This document shows positions 54,376 to 63,576 of a stretch of 64,000 nucleotides of DNA, piece by piece; the first letter of the stretch is position 1, and the number at the start of each line of letters is the position of its first letter. Made by a program: the position numbers and the translations under genes. Origin of the DNA: Chloroflexota bacterium (GTDB taxonomy: Bacteria > Chloroflexota > Dehalococcoidia > Bin125); NCBI GenBank assembly GCA_026707145.1, contig JAPOXK010000021.1:62001-126000 (forward strand), given 5' to 3'. Under the pieces are notes generated by a model. That model was not told where the DNA came from. It ran no database searches and saw only the letters and a program-made list of their open reading frames with translations.

Positions 54376-55157
54376 CGGCCTCTGTTCTTGAGGAGACGTT
54401 CCACATCTTCACTCAGGTCCAGTTCCGGGCCGCGGCCCGTGAGTGGTGGCAGTGGTGCGCGCCCGTCCGCCAGCGCTCGTAGCGATGCCACGAGGAAGTA
54501 CGGCTCCCGTTGCACGCTTAGCTCACGGAGGGCTGCGAAGAGCGGCTCTTCGTCCGAGGCTGGCCCGCTGCGTGCCGTCCAGAGCGCATCGAGCGAGCCG
54601 CCGCGCGTTGAGTAGCGGCACCACGTCGCGATCGGCCCCCGGTCGAGAGCGGTGGTCGCGCGCTGGATCATCATTCCGCTTCGTTCCGCTTTCCGCTCGA
54701 TAAGGACCCGGATCACCTCTTGCCATGTACCGATCGGTCCGCCGGGCTCGGCCGGATGCAGGTTGAGAAGAGGGAGACGCTCGCACAGCGCCGCCGTCGC
54801 GATCAGCATGTACCCGGCGAGAACGCCGATCGTCGGCCGGTACGGAGCAATCCGCTCGTATATGGCCGTGTCGAAGTCGTGGCGCCATTGAGGCAGGGGT
54901 GTGTCTGGCTTGGATGTCGCACCCCCCGATCGTTCGCGCCATGCTTTCGATGAAAGCATTTCGATGGGTACGCCCGCCGCGGCGACCGCGCTCAGATAAG
55001 CGTCGGTGTTCTCGGACTGGCCGCGCTCGCGGTTGCAGAACGCCACCACGATTTGCGCGTTCAGTACGCCTACCTCAATAGCCGTCTGTACCTTCTCAAA
55101 CAATAGGCGGGAGCTGGTGCCGCGCGCGGTTGCGAACCAGGCGATCCGTAGCGTCAT
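54372..55157 (-). CDS. Formyltransferase-family protein (PurN/Fmt-like)
   Basis: 261 residues. The fold resembles glycinamide ribonucleotide formyltransferase: LRIAWFATARGTSSRLLFEKV at the start, VVAFCNRERGQSENT, then GYMLI. LLNLHPAEPGGPIGTW follows, with Asn and His of the NxH motif, and TALDRGPIATW supplies the catalytic Asp, so all three catalytic residues seem present. The overall sequence is unlike true PurN or Fmt, so the acceptor is unknown. The ATG at 55157 overlaps the PHP gene by 4 bases. Confidence 0.78.
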   Translation of the reverse strand: MTLRIAWFATARGTSSRLLFEKVQTAIEVGVLNAQIVVAFCNRERGQSENTDAYLSAVAAAGVPIEMLSSKAWRERSGGATSKPDTPLPQWRHDFDTAIYERIAPYRPTIGVLAGYMLIATAALCERLPLLNLHPAEPGGPIGTWQEVIRVLIERKAERSGMMIQRATTALDRGPIATWCRYSTRGGSLDALWTARSGPASDEEPLFAALRELSVQREPYFLVASLRALADGRAPLPPLTGRGPELDLSEDVERLLKNRGR

Positions 55158-55846
55158 GGCTTCGCCTCCGTCCTCGGAAACGCGGATCGCGTTACACGGC
55201 CGCTCCAGTGGCGCGCGAGTGCAACGCCGCTCAGTGGTAACAGCCAAAAGGCTGGCGGAGCGAGGGAATAGCGGGCCTCGCGGAGCGCCCCAAGCAATTC
55301 ATCGGGACCGTCGAAGTCGGGCAGATCCATCATGGACCGGCCCAGCTCTGCCTCGAGATGCGCGTCCGATCCGAGCCCCACAGGTCGATTGTGCTCCTCC
55401 GCCCAGCGCCGCGCCGCGCGATCGAAGCGGCCGAGCAGCGCGCGGCCGTTGTAACCCTCAACGATGTCGACTACGTTGCCGATCGTTCGCAGGCCCGCCC
55501 GCCGGATTCCCGGGCGCAGCGGATCGAATGGATGCGGCGCCATCACGAGCCCGCCTTGGACATGGATGCGCTCCACCGTCTCGAACAGCGACAGGCCAGG
55601 GGGTACGCGCTGATCGAGGAACAGCCCGATGAGCTCTCCCGCCGCCGTGCTCACCTCCTCGCCGATGATCACCGTTATGCGCCCTGCTGCTTGGGCGGCG
55701 ATCTCTTGCGCGCCCGCGATCGTATTGTGGTCGGTGACCGCTACGTGCGTCAGGCCGCGCGCGAGGCAGCGCTGGACAAAGGCAACGGGAGAGGTCGATC
55801 CGTCGGGGGAACGCCGGGTATGGGTGTGCAGGTCCGCACGTGCCAT
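55154..55846 (-). CDS. PHP-domain metal-dependent phosphoesterase
   Basis: 230 residues. PHP motifs in order: DLHTHTRRSPDG, HVAVTDHNTIAGA, VIIGEEVSTAAGELIGLF, MAPHPFDPLR and GLGSDAHLEAELG. The His and Asp residues for a trinuclear metal site are all visible. Relatives include nucleotide 3',5'-bisphosphate phosphatases and TrpH-type RNase AM. It starts 2 bases after the xseB stop and overlaps the formyltransferase-like gene. Confidence 0.9.
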   Translation of the reverse strand: MARADLHTHTRRSPDGSTSPVAFVQRCLARGLTHVAVTDHNTIAGAQEIAAQAAGRITVIIGEEVSTAAGELIGLFLDQRVPPGLSLFETVERIHVQGGLVMAPHPFDPLRPGIRRAGLRTIGNVVDIVEGYNGRALLGRFDRAARRWAEEHNRPVGLGSDAHLEAELGRSMMDLPDFDGPDELLGALREARYSLAPPAFWLLPLSGVALARHWSGRVTRSAFPRTEAKP

Positions 55847-55848
55847 GG

Positions 55849-56064
55849 TTAGCTTTCGGGCTCCACCACTTGCCGTAGCTCACGGATCTTTTGTTCGGCT
55901 GTTTCCAACAACGCTTGGCACTGCGCTGCGATCGCGGTCCCTTCCTCGTAAGTCGCAAGTGCCTCGTCGAGCGTCAGTCCGCCGCTCTCCAACCGTGCGA
56001 CGCTCGCTGTGAGCTTCTCCAGCAACTCTTCATAGGCTGGGCTACTGCTGTCTTGCTTGGCCAT
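55849..56064 (-). CDS. xseB: Exodeoxyribonuclease VII small subunit
   Basis: 71 residues, the usual length for XseB. YEELLEKLTASVARLESGGLTLDEALATYEEG is the family signature, a pair of helices that bind XseA. The ATG overlaps the xseA stop by one base. The subunit is needed for the ssDNA exonuclease complex. Confidence 0.95.
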   Translation of the reverse strand: MAKQDSSSPAYEELLEKLTASVARLESGGLTLDEALATYEEGTAIAAQCQALLETAEQKIRELRQVVEPES

Positions 56065-57416
56065 CAGTATGCCTCCGTGGCGGGATCTTTCGGGAACGCT
56101 TCCGTGATCAGCGCGCCGACCTCGCCATCTTGGAATCGCAACCGCACTTGTTCGTTCTTCTGCAAAGACGCCGCCTGGAGCAGGGGGTGCCCTGATGTAT
56201 TCAGTACCAGCGCATAGCCGCGACTCAGCGTAGCGGCGGGATCCAATGCGGCCAGGCGCGCCCGCAGCGTCGTCAGAGTGGTGCTCAACGGTGCGAGGGT
56301 CCGGGCGGCGTACTCTCCAGCCTGAGATTGCAGTCTGCTCACCTCGCGCCGCAGAGGCTCGATATCCGGCGCCGCTTCTTGCAGTCGCACGCGGACCTCC
56401 CCGAAGTCTTCGTGCACCGTCTTCATCGCCTGATCGAGCTCTTGGGCCAAGCTCGATCGGGCCGCACGCAGCCGCTCCTCTTCTGCGGCGACCGTTGGGA
56501 CGACGATCTCCGCCGCTGCCGAGGGCGTGGGCGCCCGTGCATCCGCTACGTAGTCGGCGATAGTGAAGTCGGTCTCGTGTCCCACCGCGCTGACGACTGG
56601 CAGCCTGCTTGCGAAGATCGCCCGCGCGACGGCTTCGTCGTTGAAGGGCCAGAGATCCTCCATCGATCCGCCGCCGCGGGCGATGATAATTAGATCCAGA
56701 GGTGCCGTACCTTCTTCCGAGATCTGATTGAGATCGGCGATCGCTTGCGCGATCGTCGCGGCGGCATCCTCGCCTTGCACTTGACAGGGTGCCAGCAGCA
56801 GTTCCGTTATGGGCCAGCGTCGCCGCAGCACCGACTGGATGTCGTGCCAGACCGCCCCTACTGGCGACGTCGCGACACCGATCCTGCGCGGATAGCGCGG
56901 CAGCGGCCGTTTTCGCGCGGGATCGAACAGGCCTTCACTCTCCAGCTGCAGCAACAGACGCCGGAATTCCGCATCCAGAACTCCCACGCCTTCGGGCTGG
57001 AGGGCGTCAACGTAGAACTGCAGATCCCCTCGCTCCCGGTAGAGCGAGATGCGTCCGTGCGCCAGTACCTGCTCACCTTGGTTGAACTGCACCCCCAAGC
57101 CCTCTCGTCGAAAGAGAACGCAGCGGAGCGCGCCCTCCTCGTCGGCGAGCGTGAAATAGCGGTGCCCGGCTTGCGAGCGAGTGAGGCTGGTGACCTCTCC
57201 CGCGATCCAGATGTCCGCAACCAGCGGGTCTGTGTCCAGCAGCTCACGCAGGTAGCCTGCGACCCTGCCAACGCTGTAGCTTCGCACTGGCCCGATACCG
57301 GATGTTTGCTGGTAAAGCGGCAGTCCCTCCGTGGGGTCGGCCTGTGGGGTGCCCTCGTGGTGTTCGCTGCCGGGATCGTTCATGGCCGCCGCTCCGGGTG
57401 TGCGGCCCGTGCTCAC
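56064..57416 (-). CDS. xseA: Exodeoxyribonuclease VII large subunit
   Basis: 450 residues. The N-terminal OB domain reads YSVGRVAGYLRELLDTDPLVADIWIAGEVTSL. The catalytic domain has PRRIGVATSPVGAVWHDIQSVLRRRWP, DLIIIARGGGSMEDLWPFNDEAVARAI and VVSAVGHETDFTIADYVADARAPTPSAAAE. A coiled coil follows and the end is LSRGYALVLNTSGHPL. It degrades ssDNA in repair. The start is GTG at 57416 overlapping the efp stop; an ATG 11 codons later is an alternative. Confidence 0.96.
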   Translation of the reverse strand: MSTGRTPGAAAMNDPGSEHHEGTPQADPTEGLPLYQQTSGIGPVRSYSVGRVAGYLRELLDTDPLVADIWIAGEVTSLTRSQAGHRYFTLADEEGALRCVLFRREGLGVQFNQGEQVLAHGRISLYRERGDLQFYVDALQPEGVGVLDAEFRRLLLQLESEGLFDPARKRPLPRYPRRIGVATSPVGAVWHDIQSVLRRRWPITELLLAPCQVQGEDAAATIAQAIADLNQISEEGTAPLDLIIIARGGGSMEDLWPFNDEAVARAIFASRLPVVSAVGHETDFTIADYVADARAPTPSAAAEIVVPTVAAEEERLRAARSSLAQELDQAMKTVHEDFGEVRVRLQEAAPDIEPLRREVSRLQSQAGEYAARTLAPLSTTLTTLRARLAALDPAATLSRGYALVLNTSGHPLLQAASLQKNEQVRLRFQDGEVGALITEAFPKDPATEAY

Positions 57417-57979
57417 TCCGCCGTCGAAGCGCGCTCAAGGTACGCACCGGTGCGCGTGCTGACCTTAATCACGTCGCCCGGCTCGACAAAGAGCGGCACC
57501 TGGACGACGAGACCGCTTTCCAGCGTAGCGGGCTTGAGCACCGCCGAAGCCGTATCACCCTTCACACCCGGCTCGCTCTCGGTGATGCGCAGCTCCACCG
57601 AAGCCGGCAACTCGACCCCGATCGGCTCGTCGCCGTTGAACAGCACATCCACTTCGGCGCTCTCGGCCAGGAACTTCATCGCGTCGCCGATGAGCGCCCC
57701 GGAGATCGGCATTTGCTCGTAGGTTTCCGTGTTCATGAAGTGGTGCAGATCCCCCTCAGCGTAGAGATACTGCATCACTCTCCGGTCGATCCGTACTCGC
57801 TGAAACTTGCTGCCTGCCTGGAAGGTCTTCTCGATCGTGTGCCCCCCGCGCAAGTCGCGCAGCTTGAGTCGTACTTGCGCACTGCCGCGCCCCATCTTGA
57901 TGTGCTCCCAATCGACCACTTGCAGCAACGTATGGTCCATCTCGATTACGACGCCCTTTTTCAGGTCGCTGGTGGTCAT
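57413..57979 (-). CDS. efp: Elongation factor P
   Basis: 188 residues with three KOW/OB-type domains: SDLKKGVVIEMDHTLLQVVDWEHIKMGRGSAQV, then GGHTIEKTFQAGSKFQRVRIDRR, and the C-terminal VVQVPLFVEPGDVIKVSTRTGAYLERA. It relieves ribosome stalling at polyproline. The tip residue that is a modified Lys in many species (PGKG) is Arg31 here (MGRG). The ATG at 57979 gives the family's usual start; a GTG two codons upstream is possible. It overlaps xseA by 4 bases. Confidence 0.96.
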   Translation of the reverse strand: MTTSDLKKGVVIEMDHTLLQVVDWEHIKMGRGSAQVRLKLRDLRGGHTIEKTFQAGSKFQRVRIDRRVMQYLYAEGDLHHFMNTETYEQMPISGALIGDAMKFLAESAEVDVLFNGDEPIGVELPASVELRITESEPGVKGDTASAVLKPATLESGLVVQVPLFVEPGDVIKVSTRTGAYLERASTAE

Positions 57980-58000
57980 CGTCACGGGTTGCTCCTGCCC

Positions 58001-59101
58001 CTACACACCGACCATTCGTAGCTTTGGCGCCTGGGTAAACACGCGCAGTTTGCCATCCTCGATCACGCCTTGGTCCTCAATGCGTACGCCTCCCCAGCCT
58101 GGAATGTAGATCCCCGGCTCGACGGTGATCACCATGCCTTCCTCAATCACATCCTCCGAGGTGGCACTGACTCGCGGGCGCTCGTGAACTTCCAAGCCCA
58201 CGCCGTGCCCTAGCCCATGTCCAAAGCGCTCGCCATGTCCGGCCTCGGCGATGATCGCCTGCGCGATCATGTGCGCCGCTTCGCCTGTCATTCCCGCCTC
58301 GATCGTAGCTTCTGCCGTCTCTTGAGCCAGCAGGACGATCTCATAGACGGTACCGAACTGCGCATCCGGCCTTCCCAGAACGATCGTTCGCGTCATATCA
58401 GAGCAATATCCCGCAACGATCACGCCCATATCGATCACGATGGGTTCGCCCTCGCGCAGCGGCTCGTCGCGCGGGTAGGCGTGCGGCATCGCGCCCCACG
58501 CTCCGCCGCCCACGATCGTGGGGAACGACAATCCCTCCGCCCCGTGCTCACGGGCATAGCGTTCGATCTCCCAAGCCACGCGCTTCTCCGTCCAGCCGGG
58601 TTCGATTAGGGTGGATACGGCCGCAAACGCCTCGTCGCCTAGGCGCACCGCCTGCTCCAGCGCCTGCTTCTCCGCCTCGTCCTTTACCGCCCGTAAGCCT
58701 TCCACCAAGCCTTCGCTCTGCACCAATGAAGCGCGGTCTCCGGTCGGCATGCTCGCGATCGCTTCGCGGAGCTGTTTGTGCAGTGCGACGCTCACATGTC
58801 CCGCTTCGTATCCGATCTTCTTTCCGCCGAGCCCCGCCAACAGTTCGGGCAACCATGCCGAGAGCTTGCCCTCTTGTTCGAGGATCTCGATACCATGCGT
58901 CTGCGACGCGGCCTGCTGCCAGTAGCGGAAGTCCGTTGCGAGCGCTGCACGATCACCGGTTATGAGCAGCATGCCCGCAGACCCCGAGAAGCCTGAGAGG
59001 TAGCGACGGTTGTGCGGGTCGGTGATCAGCAACCCGTCGAGGTCCGCGGGCGTCAGTCGCTCGCGCAGAGACGCAATCCGGGCGGCGCTAGCGTCGCTCA
59101 T
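58001..59101 (-). CDS. pepP: M24-family aminopeptidase (Xaa-Pro type)
   Basis: 366 residues. The N-terminal creatinase-like domain (ADLDGLLITDPHNRRYLSGFSGSAG) is followed by the pita-bread domain with all metal ligands: VIDMGVIVAGYCSDMTRT (two Asp), GHGLGHGVGLEVHE (His), VEPGIYIPGWGGVRIED (two Glu). Whether it prefers Xaa-Pro peptides or dipeptides (PepQ) cannot be read directly. It sits 21 bases upstream of efp, a very common pairing. Confidence 0.93.
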   Translation of the reverse strand: MSDASAARIASLRERLTPADLDGLLITDPHNRRYLSGFSGSAGMLLITGDRAALATDFRYWQQAASQTHGIEILEQEGKLSAWLPELLAGLGGKKIGYEAGHVSVALHKQLREAIASMPTGDRASLVQSEGLVEGLRAVKDEAEKQALEQAVRLGDEAFAAVSTLIEPGWTEKRVAWEIERYAREHGAEGLSFPTIVGGGAWGAMPHAYPRDEPLREGEPIVIDMGVIVAGYCSDMTRTIVLGRPDAQFGTVYEIVLLAQETAEATIEAGMTGEAAHMIAQAIIAEAGHGERFGHGLGHGVGLEVHERPRVSATSEDVIEEGMVITVEPGIYIPGWGGVRIEDQGVIEDGKLRVFTQAPKLRMVGV

Positions 59102-59190
59102 GATCCATTCCTGCCGTCCGCTGTCCGATATGGGGGGCGGAGCCGGAACTTAGCCTAGCGTGCATCGCGCCGGTGCGATGGGCGCAGGCA

Positions 59191-59637
59191 TTACTTGGCG
59201 TCCTTTGCTTCGTGCAGCAGCCCCACCAGTGCGTCTAGTGCAGCGAGATATCCCCGCCAGCCCAACCCTGCCACGAAGCCGTCCGTGACCGGCGCTGTTA
59301 CCGAGGAGCGCCGGAACTCCTCTCGGGCGTGGACGTTGGAGATATGTACCTCCACGGCCTTGCCGGGGAATGCTTCGATTGCATCGCGGAGCGCGTATCC
59401 GTAGTGCGCCAAGGCGCCGGGATTGATGATCATCCCTTCGGCGCCGCGCTCTTCCTGGATGAAGTCGATCAGGGCGCCTTCGTGATTCGATTGATAGGGT
59501 CCGATCTCTACGTTCCACTCGTCGGCCCGCTTGCGCACCAGCCCCTCGATCTCTGTGAGGCTCTGGTGGCCGTAGAGGGCTGGGTCGCGCTTCCCTAGCT
59601 GGTTCAGGTTGGGACCAGAGATGAGTAAGATCTTCAA
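59191..59637 (-). CDS. aroQ: 3-dehydroquinate dehydratase, type II
   Basis: 148 residues. LLISGPNLNQLGKRDPALYGHQSLTEIE contains the catalytic Arg and Tyr loop. YQSNHEGALIDFIQE, INPGALAHYGYALRDAI and VEVHISNVHAREEFRRSSV complete the active site. It is the third enzyme of the shikimate pathway. It overlaps xerC by 4 bases; 89 bases separate it from the next gene. Confidence 0.97.
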   Translation of the reverse strand: MKILLISGPNLNQLGKRDPALYGHQSLTEIEGLVRKRADEWNVEIGPYQSNHEGALIDFIQEERGAEGMIINPGALAHYGYALRDAIEAFPGKAVEVHISNVHAREEFRRSSVTAPVTDGFVAGLGWRGYLAALDALVGLLHEAKDAK

Positions 59638-60626
59638 GAGGCCCGCGACTCCTCGTTGTGATGCGCTACGCCTAGGCGCTGGGACTCGCGCTGTGCCGTC
59701 AGCCGCGCCTGGAGCTGCTCGCTGATACCGTCCAAAGACGCTTCAATGGTGGCGCGTTTGGCTGTTTCTGTCACGTGCGTGTAAATCTGGGTCGTTCCCA
59801 CGCTCGCGTGGCCCAGCAACTCCTGCACGATGCGTACATCTGCACCGCGCTCGATCATGTGGGTGGCGAACGTGTGCCGCAGCAGATGCGGATGGACGCT
59901 CTTGGGCAGCGCTGCCTGGACGGCATAGCGGCGAACGGCCAGTTGCACCGCTCTCGCGGACAGTGGCCCGCCGAATCGGTTCAACCAGAGCCAGTCTTCG
60001 CTTTTGCCGCCGACCAAGGCCGGCCGACCTTCGCGGACGTAGTCCTGAATCGCCGCCAGCGCTCCCTGGCCGAGCAACGCGACGCGCTCGCGCCCGCCTT
60101 TCCCCTGAACTTGCAGGAGCTTGTTCTCCCAGTCGATTGCGGGCAGTCGGAGTTTCGCCAGCTCGCTCACCCGTAGCCCGGCACCGTAGAGCACTTCCAG
60201 GATGGCCCGGTCTCGCAGCCCGGCCGGCTTGTTGATCTCGGGCGCGGCTAGCAGTGCGTCGATCTCGTGCTCATTAAGGAAAGTCGGCAGGCGTGCCGGG
60301 GTTTTCGGGGCGCTCGCGAGTCGCAAGGGGTCGTTGGGCAACAGCTTGCAGGCGTATAAGTGCTTGAAGAATCCCTTAATCGTGCTGGCCCGGCGCCGCA
60401 GGCTCCCTACGGCGGTGCCCTCTTCCCGCAGCTTGGTGAGATAGGCACGATAGCTATGCCGCGTTACCTCTTCCAGCGGCGTCTCTTGCTCCGCCAAGTA
60501 GCCAAGGAACTGCTGGAGATCCGAGCGATAGTTCCGCAGCGTGTAGGGGGAGAGTTGGCGCTGCTCCGCGAGCTGGGAGAGATAGCGATCGAGGAGCGCG
60601 GCCGGATCGGAGATGGTTGCCGTCAC
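59634..60626 (-). CDS. xerC: Tyrosine recombinase XerC/XerD
   Basis: 330 residues. The N-terminal SAM-like core-binding domain is LDRYLSQLAEQRQLSPYTLRNYRSDLQQFLGYL. The catalytic residues are in LYGAGLRVSELAKL (Arg, about 151), VQGKGGRERV (Lys), HLLRHTFATHMIERGAD (His and Arg), LLGHASVGTTQIYTHV (His and Tyr nucleophile). It resolves chromosome dimers with a partner recombinase. The position after topA is typical for XerC/CodV. No phage or integron features surround it. Confidence 0.93.
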   Translation of the reverse strand: MTATISDPAALLDRYLSQLAEQRQLSPYTLRNYRSDLQQFLGYLAEQETPLEEVTRHSYRAYLTKLREEGTAVGSLRRRASTIKGFFKHLYACKLLPNDPLRLASAPKTPARLPTFLNEHEIDALLAAPEINKPAGLRDRAILEVLYGAGLRVSELAKLRLPAIDWENKLLQVQGKGGRERVALLGQGALAAIQDYVREGRPALVGGKSEDWLWLNRFGGPLSARAVQLAVRRYAVQAALPKSVHPHLLRHTFATHMIERGADVRIVQELLGHASVGTTQIYTHVTETAKRATIEASLDGISEQLQARLTAQRESQRLGVAHHNEESRAS

Positions 60627-60699
60627 GGGGCCCTTCTGGGCCCGCCACCCAAGAGCCCGGATACTCTAGTGCTCCTCAGGCTGCGTGCAAGCGCCGCGC

Positions 60700-63576
60700 T
60701 TAAAGATCTGAGTTCTTCCGCGCGGTTTTCACGTTCGCTTTTACTGCCCTCGCCGTGCGAGCCGTCTTGCGCGTGCCCTTCTTCGCGGCGCCTCGCCGGC
60801 CGCCTCGTTTGGGTTGCGACGCGCGCTCCGCGATCAGCGTGACCGCCCGCTCCAGGTCGAGTTCGGATGGGTCGAGGTCCGGCGGGATGCGCGCGTTGAT
60901 GGTGCCGTCGCTCACGTACGGTCCGTATCGTCCTTGTAGCGCTTGGATCGGTGCGCCGCTCTGCGGATGCTTGCCGATCTCCGCCAGCACCGTGGCCCGC
61001 TGTCGACGCCGAAAGCCGGTGCTGCGCGGTTCCGCTAAGAGCTCCAGTGCTCGCTCGAGGCCGATCGTGTAGATATCGTCCGTGTCCTGGAGCGATCGCG
61101 ATTCCTTACCGCTTCGGACGTAGGGACCGTAGCGTCCGCTCGCAGCGATCACATCCTCGCCCGTCTTGGGGTCGCTCCCGAGCTTGCGTGGCAATGAGAG
61201 CCAGGTGAGCGCGTCCTCGATCGTGACCTCTTGCAGCTCCACCCCCTTAGGTACCGAGGCGCGTCTAGGCTTAGGCGCGTTTTTCTTCGCTCGCTTCCCA
61301 TCGCTGGGAAGGTTGGGGCCGAGCTGTACGTAGGCACCGTAGCGCCCCATTTGCAAGAGTACTTCCAGGCCGCTCTCGGGGTCGCGACCAAGTTCCCGTG
61401 GGCCCTCTAGTAGCTCTACGGCCTTGTCAATCGACAGGTCCGCTGGCGGCAACTCCCGGGGGAGCGAAACTGTGCTGCCGTTCTCGCCCTGGCCTTTCTG
61501 CAAGTAGGGACCGAAGCGCCCAATGCGCACGGTCATGGACTCGCCGCTCTGCCGGCCGTTTCCCACGGGTACGGGTATCGCGGGAAAGGCGATGTTGGGG
61601 AGCTCGTTGTCTATCCGCGGCTCGAGACCAAGCTCCTCTTCACTGCCCCGATAGAAACGCTGCAAATGTGATACGGCATCGGTCTCGCCCCTGGCGATGT
61701 CGTCCAGCGTCTCTTCCATCTGTGCCGTGAACTGTGGCTCGACGAGGTCTCCGAAGTGGCGTTCGAGTAGCTCCGTGACTGCGAACGCAAGGAAGGTGGG
61801 CGCGAGCGCGTTTCCAACCTTCATTTTGAACGCGTAGTCACGTGCTTGGATCGTGTCGAGGATCGACGCGTAGGTGCTCGGCCGTCCTAATCCCTCTTCT
61901 TCAAGGCGCTTGATGAGGCTCGCTTCCGTGAAACGCGCCGGCGGGAGCGTCTCATGCTGCTTGGGCGTAATCGCTTTGGCCTTCACGCTCTCCCCGATCG
62001 TGAACGTGGGGAGTAGCCGCTCGTTTCCGGGACGCTCATCCTCGGGATCGTCGCTGCTCTCTTGGTAAACGCGCAGGTATCCCGGGAACAGTATTCGTTG
62101 CCCCCGCGCCTCGAAGATCGCTGGGTCGTCGACTGGTTTGCTGAGCGGCACGGTGAACTCGACCACCGTGCGTTCCAGCTTCGCGTCTGGCATCTGGCTC
62201 GCCAGGGTGCGCTGCCAGATCAGCTCGTAGAGCCGCAACTCATCATCGGAGAGCATGCCCTTGAGCTGCTGCGGGTCCCGGCGGATGTGCGTGGGCCGGA
62301 TCGCTTCGTGCGCCTCTTGCGCGTTGCGGGTTTTCGAGGTGTAAAAGCGCGGTCCCTTCGCAAAGTTTTCGCCGAAACGCGCGCGGATCACCTCCTGGGC
62401 TTCGTCGAGGGCGGAAGCCGCAAGCGTGACCGAGTCGGTTCGCATATAGGTGATCAGGCCCTCGCGCTCGGCTCCTAGGTTGATCCCCTCGTAGAGGCGC
62501 TGTGCGGCGCGCATCGTCCGCGCGGCACCGAAGCCCAGCTTGCGATTGGCTTCCTGCTGCAAGGTGGAGGTCGTGAAGGGAGCCGCCGGCTTGGACGTGA
62601 CGGGCGAGGCCTTGATTTGGCTGACCGACCAAGATCCCGCTTGTAGATCGGGGATCAGCGCCCGCGCTTCCTTTTCACTGAGCGCGCGTACGCCCTTGTT
62701 TTTGAGCTTGCCCGTGGCCGGGTCGAAGTCCTTACCCGTGGGCAGACGGGCGCGGCCGAGCCGGCGCAAGGTCGTCCGGCAGCTGCCCTCCGCCGCTGTG
62801 ACCGTCGCTTCAAGGTCCCAATACTCCGCCGGGTGGAAGCGCGCGCGCGCGCGCTCCCGCTGGACCAACAGCCGTACGGCGACGCTTTGTACGCGTCCTG
62901 CAGAGAGTCCGGCTTGCACCTTGCGCCACAGCAGTGGGGAAAGGCTATAGCCGAACAGGCGGTCCAAGATCCGCCGTGATTCCTGGGCCGCTACGAGGTT
63001 GCGGTCCAGCGCCCGCGGCGTTTCCAGCGCCGCCTCGATCGCTTCTGGCGTCACCTCGTGAAAAACGATGCGGTCCACGGGCACGGCGGGCTCGAGCAGC
63101 TCCAGCAGGTGCCAGCTGATACTTTCGCCCTCTCGATCCTCATCGGTCGCCAGGATCAACCTGTCTGCTTCCTTAAGTGCCTCGCGTAGGCGCTCCACAT
63201 GCGAGCGTTTCTCATCCGGCACGATGTAGACCGGCTCATAGTCCGCGTCCACGTTGACGCCGAGTTCGGCCCATTTCTCTTCGCGGATCGAAGCGGGCCG
63301 CTCATCCGCGCGGCGCGGCAGATCGCGCACATGCCCGTAGGAAGAGTCGACCAAGTACGTGTCGTCTAGGAAGCGCTCGATCGTCTCCGCCTTGGCCGGT
63401 GATTCGACGATGACCAGGTGGCGCTTACCCTTGCCTTGGCCGCTGCGACGCTTCGGGGTTCTGCGTTGGGCCGTGGTTGTGCGCGCACGCGGCTTGGCGG
63501 CCCTCTTGGCCGCCCGCTTCGTTGATTTCCTGCGCTTCGCAGCGGTGGCTGCGCTACCTGCTCTAGACCCGGGCAT
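60700..63576 (-). CDS. topA: DNA topoisomerase I
   Basis: 958 residues, type IA. A basic N-terminal tail of about 50 residues precedes the Toprim domain (LVIVESPAKAETIERFL ... LATDEDREGESISWHL). The catalytic Tyr is in GLITYMRTDS (about 376), and the VGNALAPTFLAFAVTELLERHF region is typical. No zinc fingers are present; instead four C-terminal repeats carry GRFGPYLQKG, GRYGAYVQLG, GRYGPYVRSG and GRYGPYVSDG, followed by a second Lys/Arg/Ala-rich tail. It relaxes negative supercoils. The start overlaps the end of dprA by 14 bases. Confidence 0.97.
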   Translation of the reverse strand: MPGSRAGSAATAAKRRKSTKRAAKRAAKPRARTTTAQRRTPKRRSGQGKGKRHLVIVESPAKAETIERFLDDTYLVDSSYGHVRDLPRRADERPASIREEKWAELGVNVDADYEPVYIVPDEKRSHVERLREALKEADRLILATDEDREGESISWHLLELLEPAVPVDRIVFHEVTPEAIEAALETPRALDRNLVAAQESRRILDRLFGYSLSPLLWRKVQAGLSAGRVQSVAVRLLVQRERARARFHPAEYWDLEATVTAAEGSCRTTLRRLGRARLPTGKDFDPATGKLKNKGVRALSEKEARALIPDLQAGSWSVSQIKASPVTSKPAAPFTTSTLQQEANRKLGFGAARTMRAAQRLYEGINLGAEREGLITYMRTDSVTLAASALDEAQEVIRARFGENFAKGPRFYTSKTRNAQEAHEAIRPTHIRRDPQQLKGMLSDDELRLYELIWQRTLASQMPDAKLERTVVEFTVPLSKPVDDPAIFEARGQRILFPGYLRVYQESSDDPEDERPGNERLLPTFTIGESVKAKAITPKQHETLPPARFTEASLIKRLEEEGLGRPSTYASILDTIQARDYAFKMKVGNALAPTFLAFAVTELLERHFGDLVEPQFTAQMEETLDDIARGETDAVSHLQRFYRGSEEELGLEPRIDNELPNIAFPAIPVPVGNGRQSGESMTVRIGRFGPYLQKGQGENGSTVSLPRELPPADLSIDKAVELLEGPRELGRDPESGLEVLLQMGRYGAYVQLGPNLPSDGKRAKKNAPKPRRASVPKGVELQEVTIEDALTWLSLPRKLGSDPKTGEDVIAASGRYGPYVRSGKESRSLQDTDDIYTIGLERALELLAEPRSTGFRRRQRATVLAEIGKHPQSGAPIQALQGRYGPYVSDGTINARIPPDLDPSELDLERAVTLIAERASQPKRGGRRGAAKKGTRKTARTARAVKANVKTARKNSDL

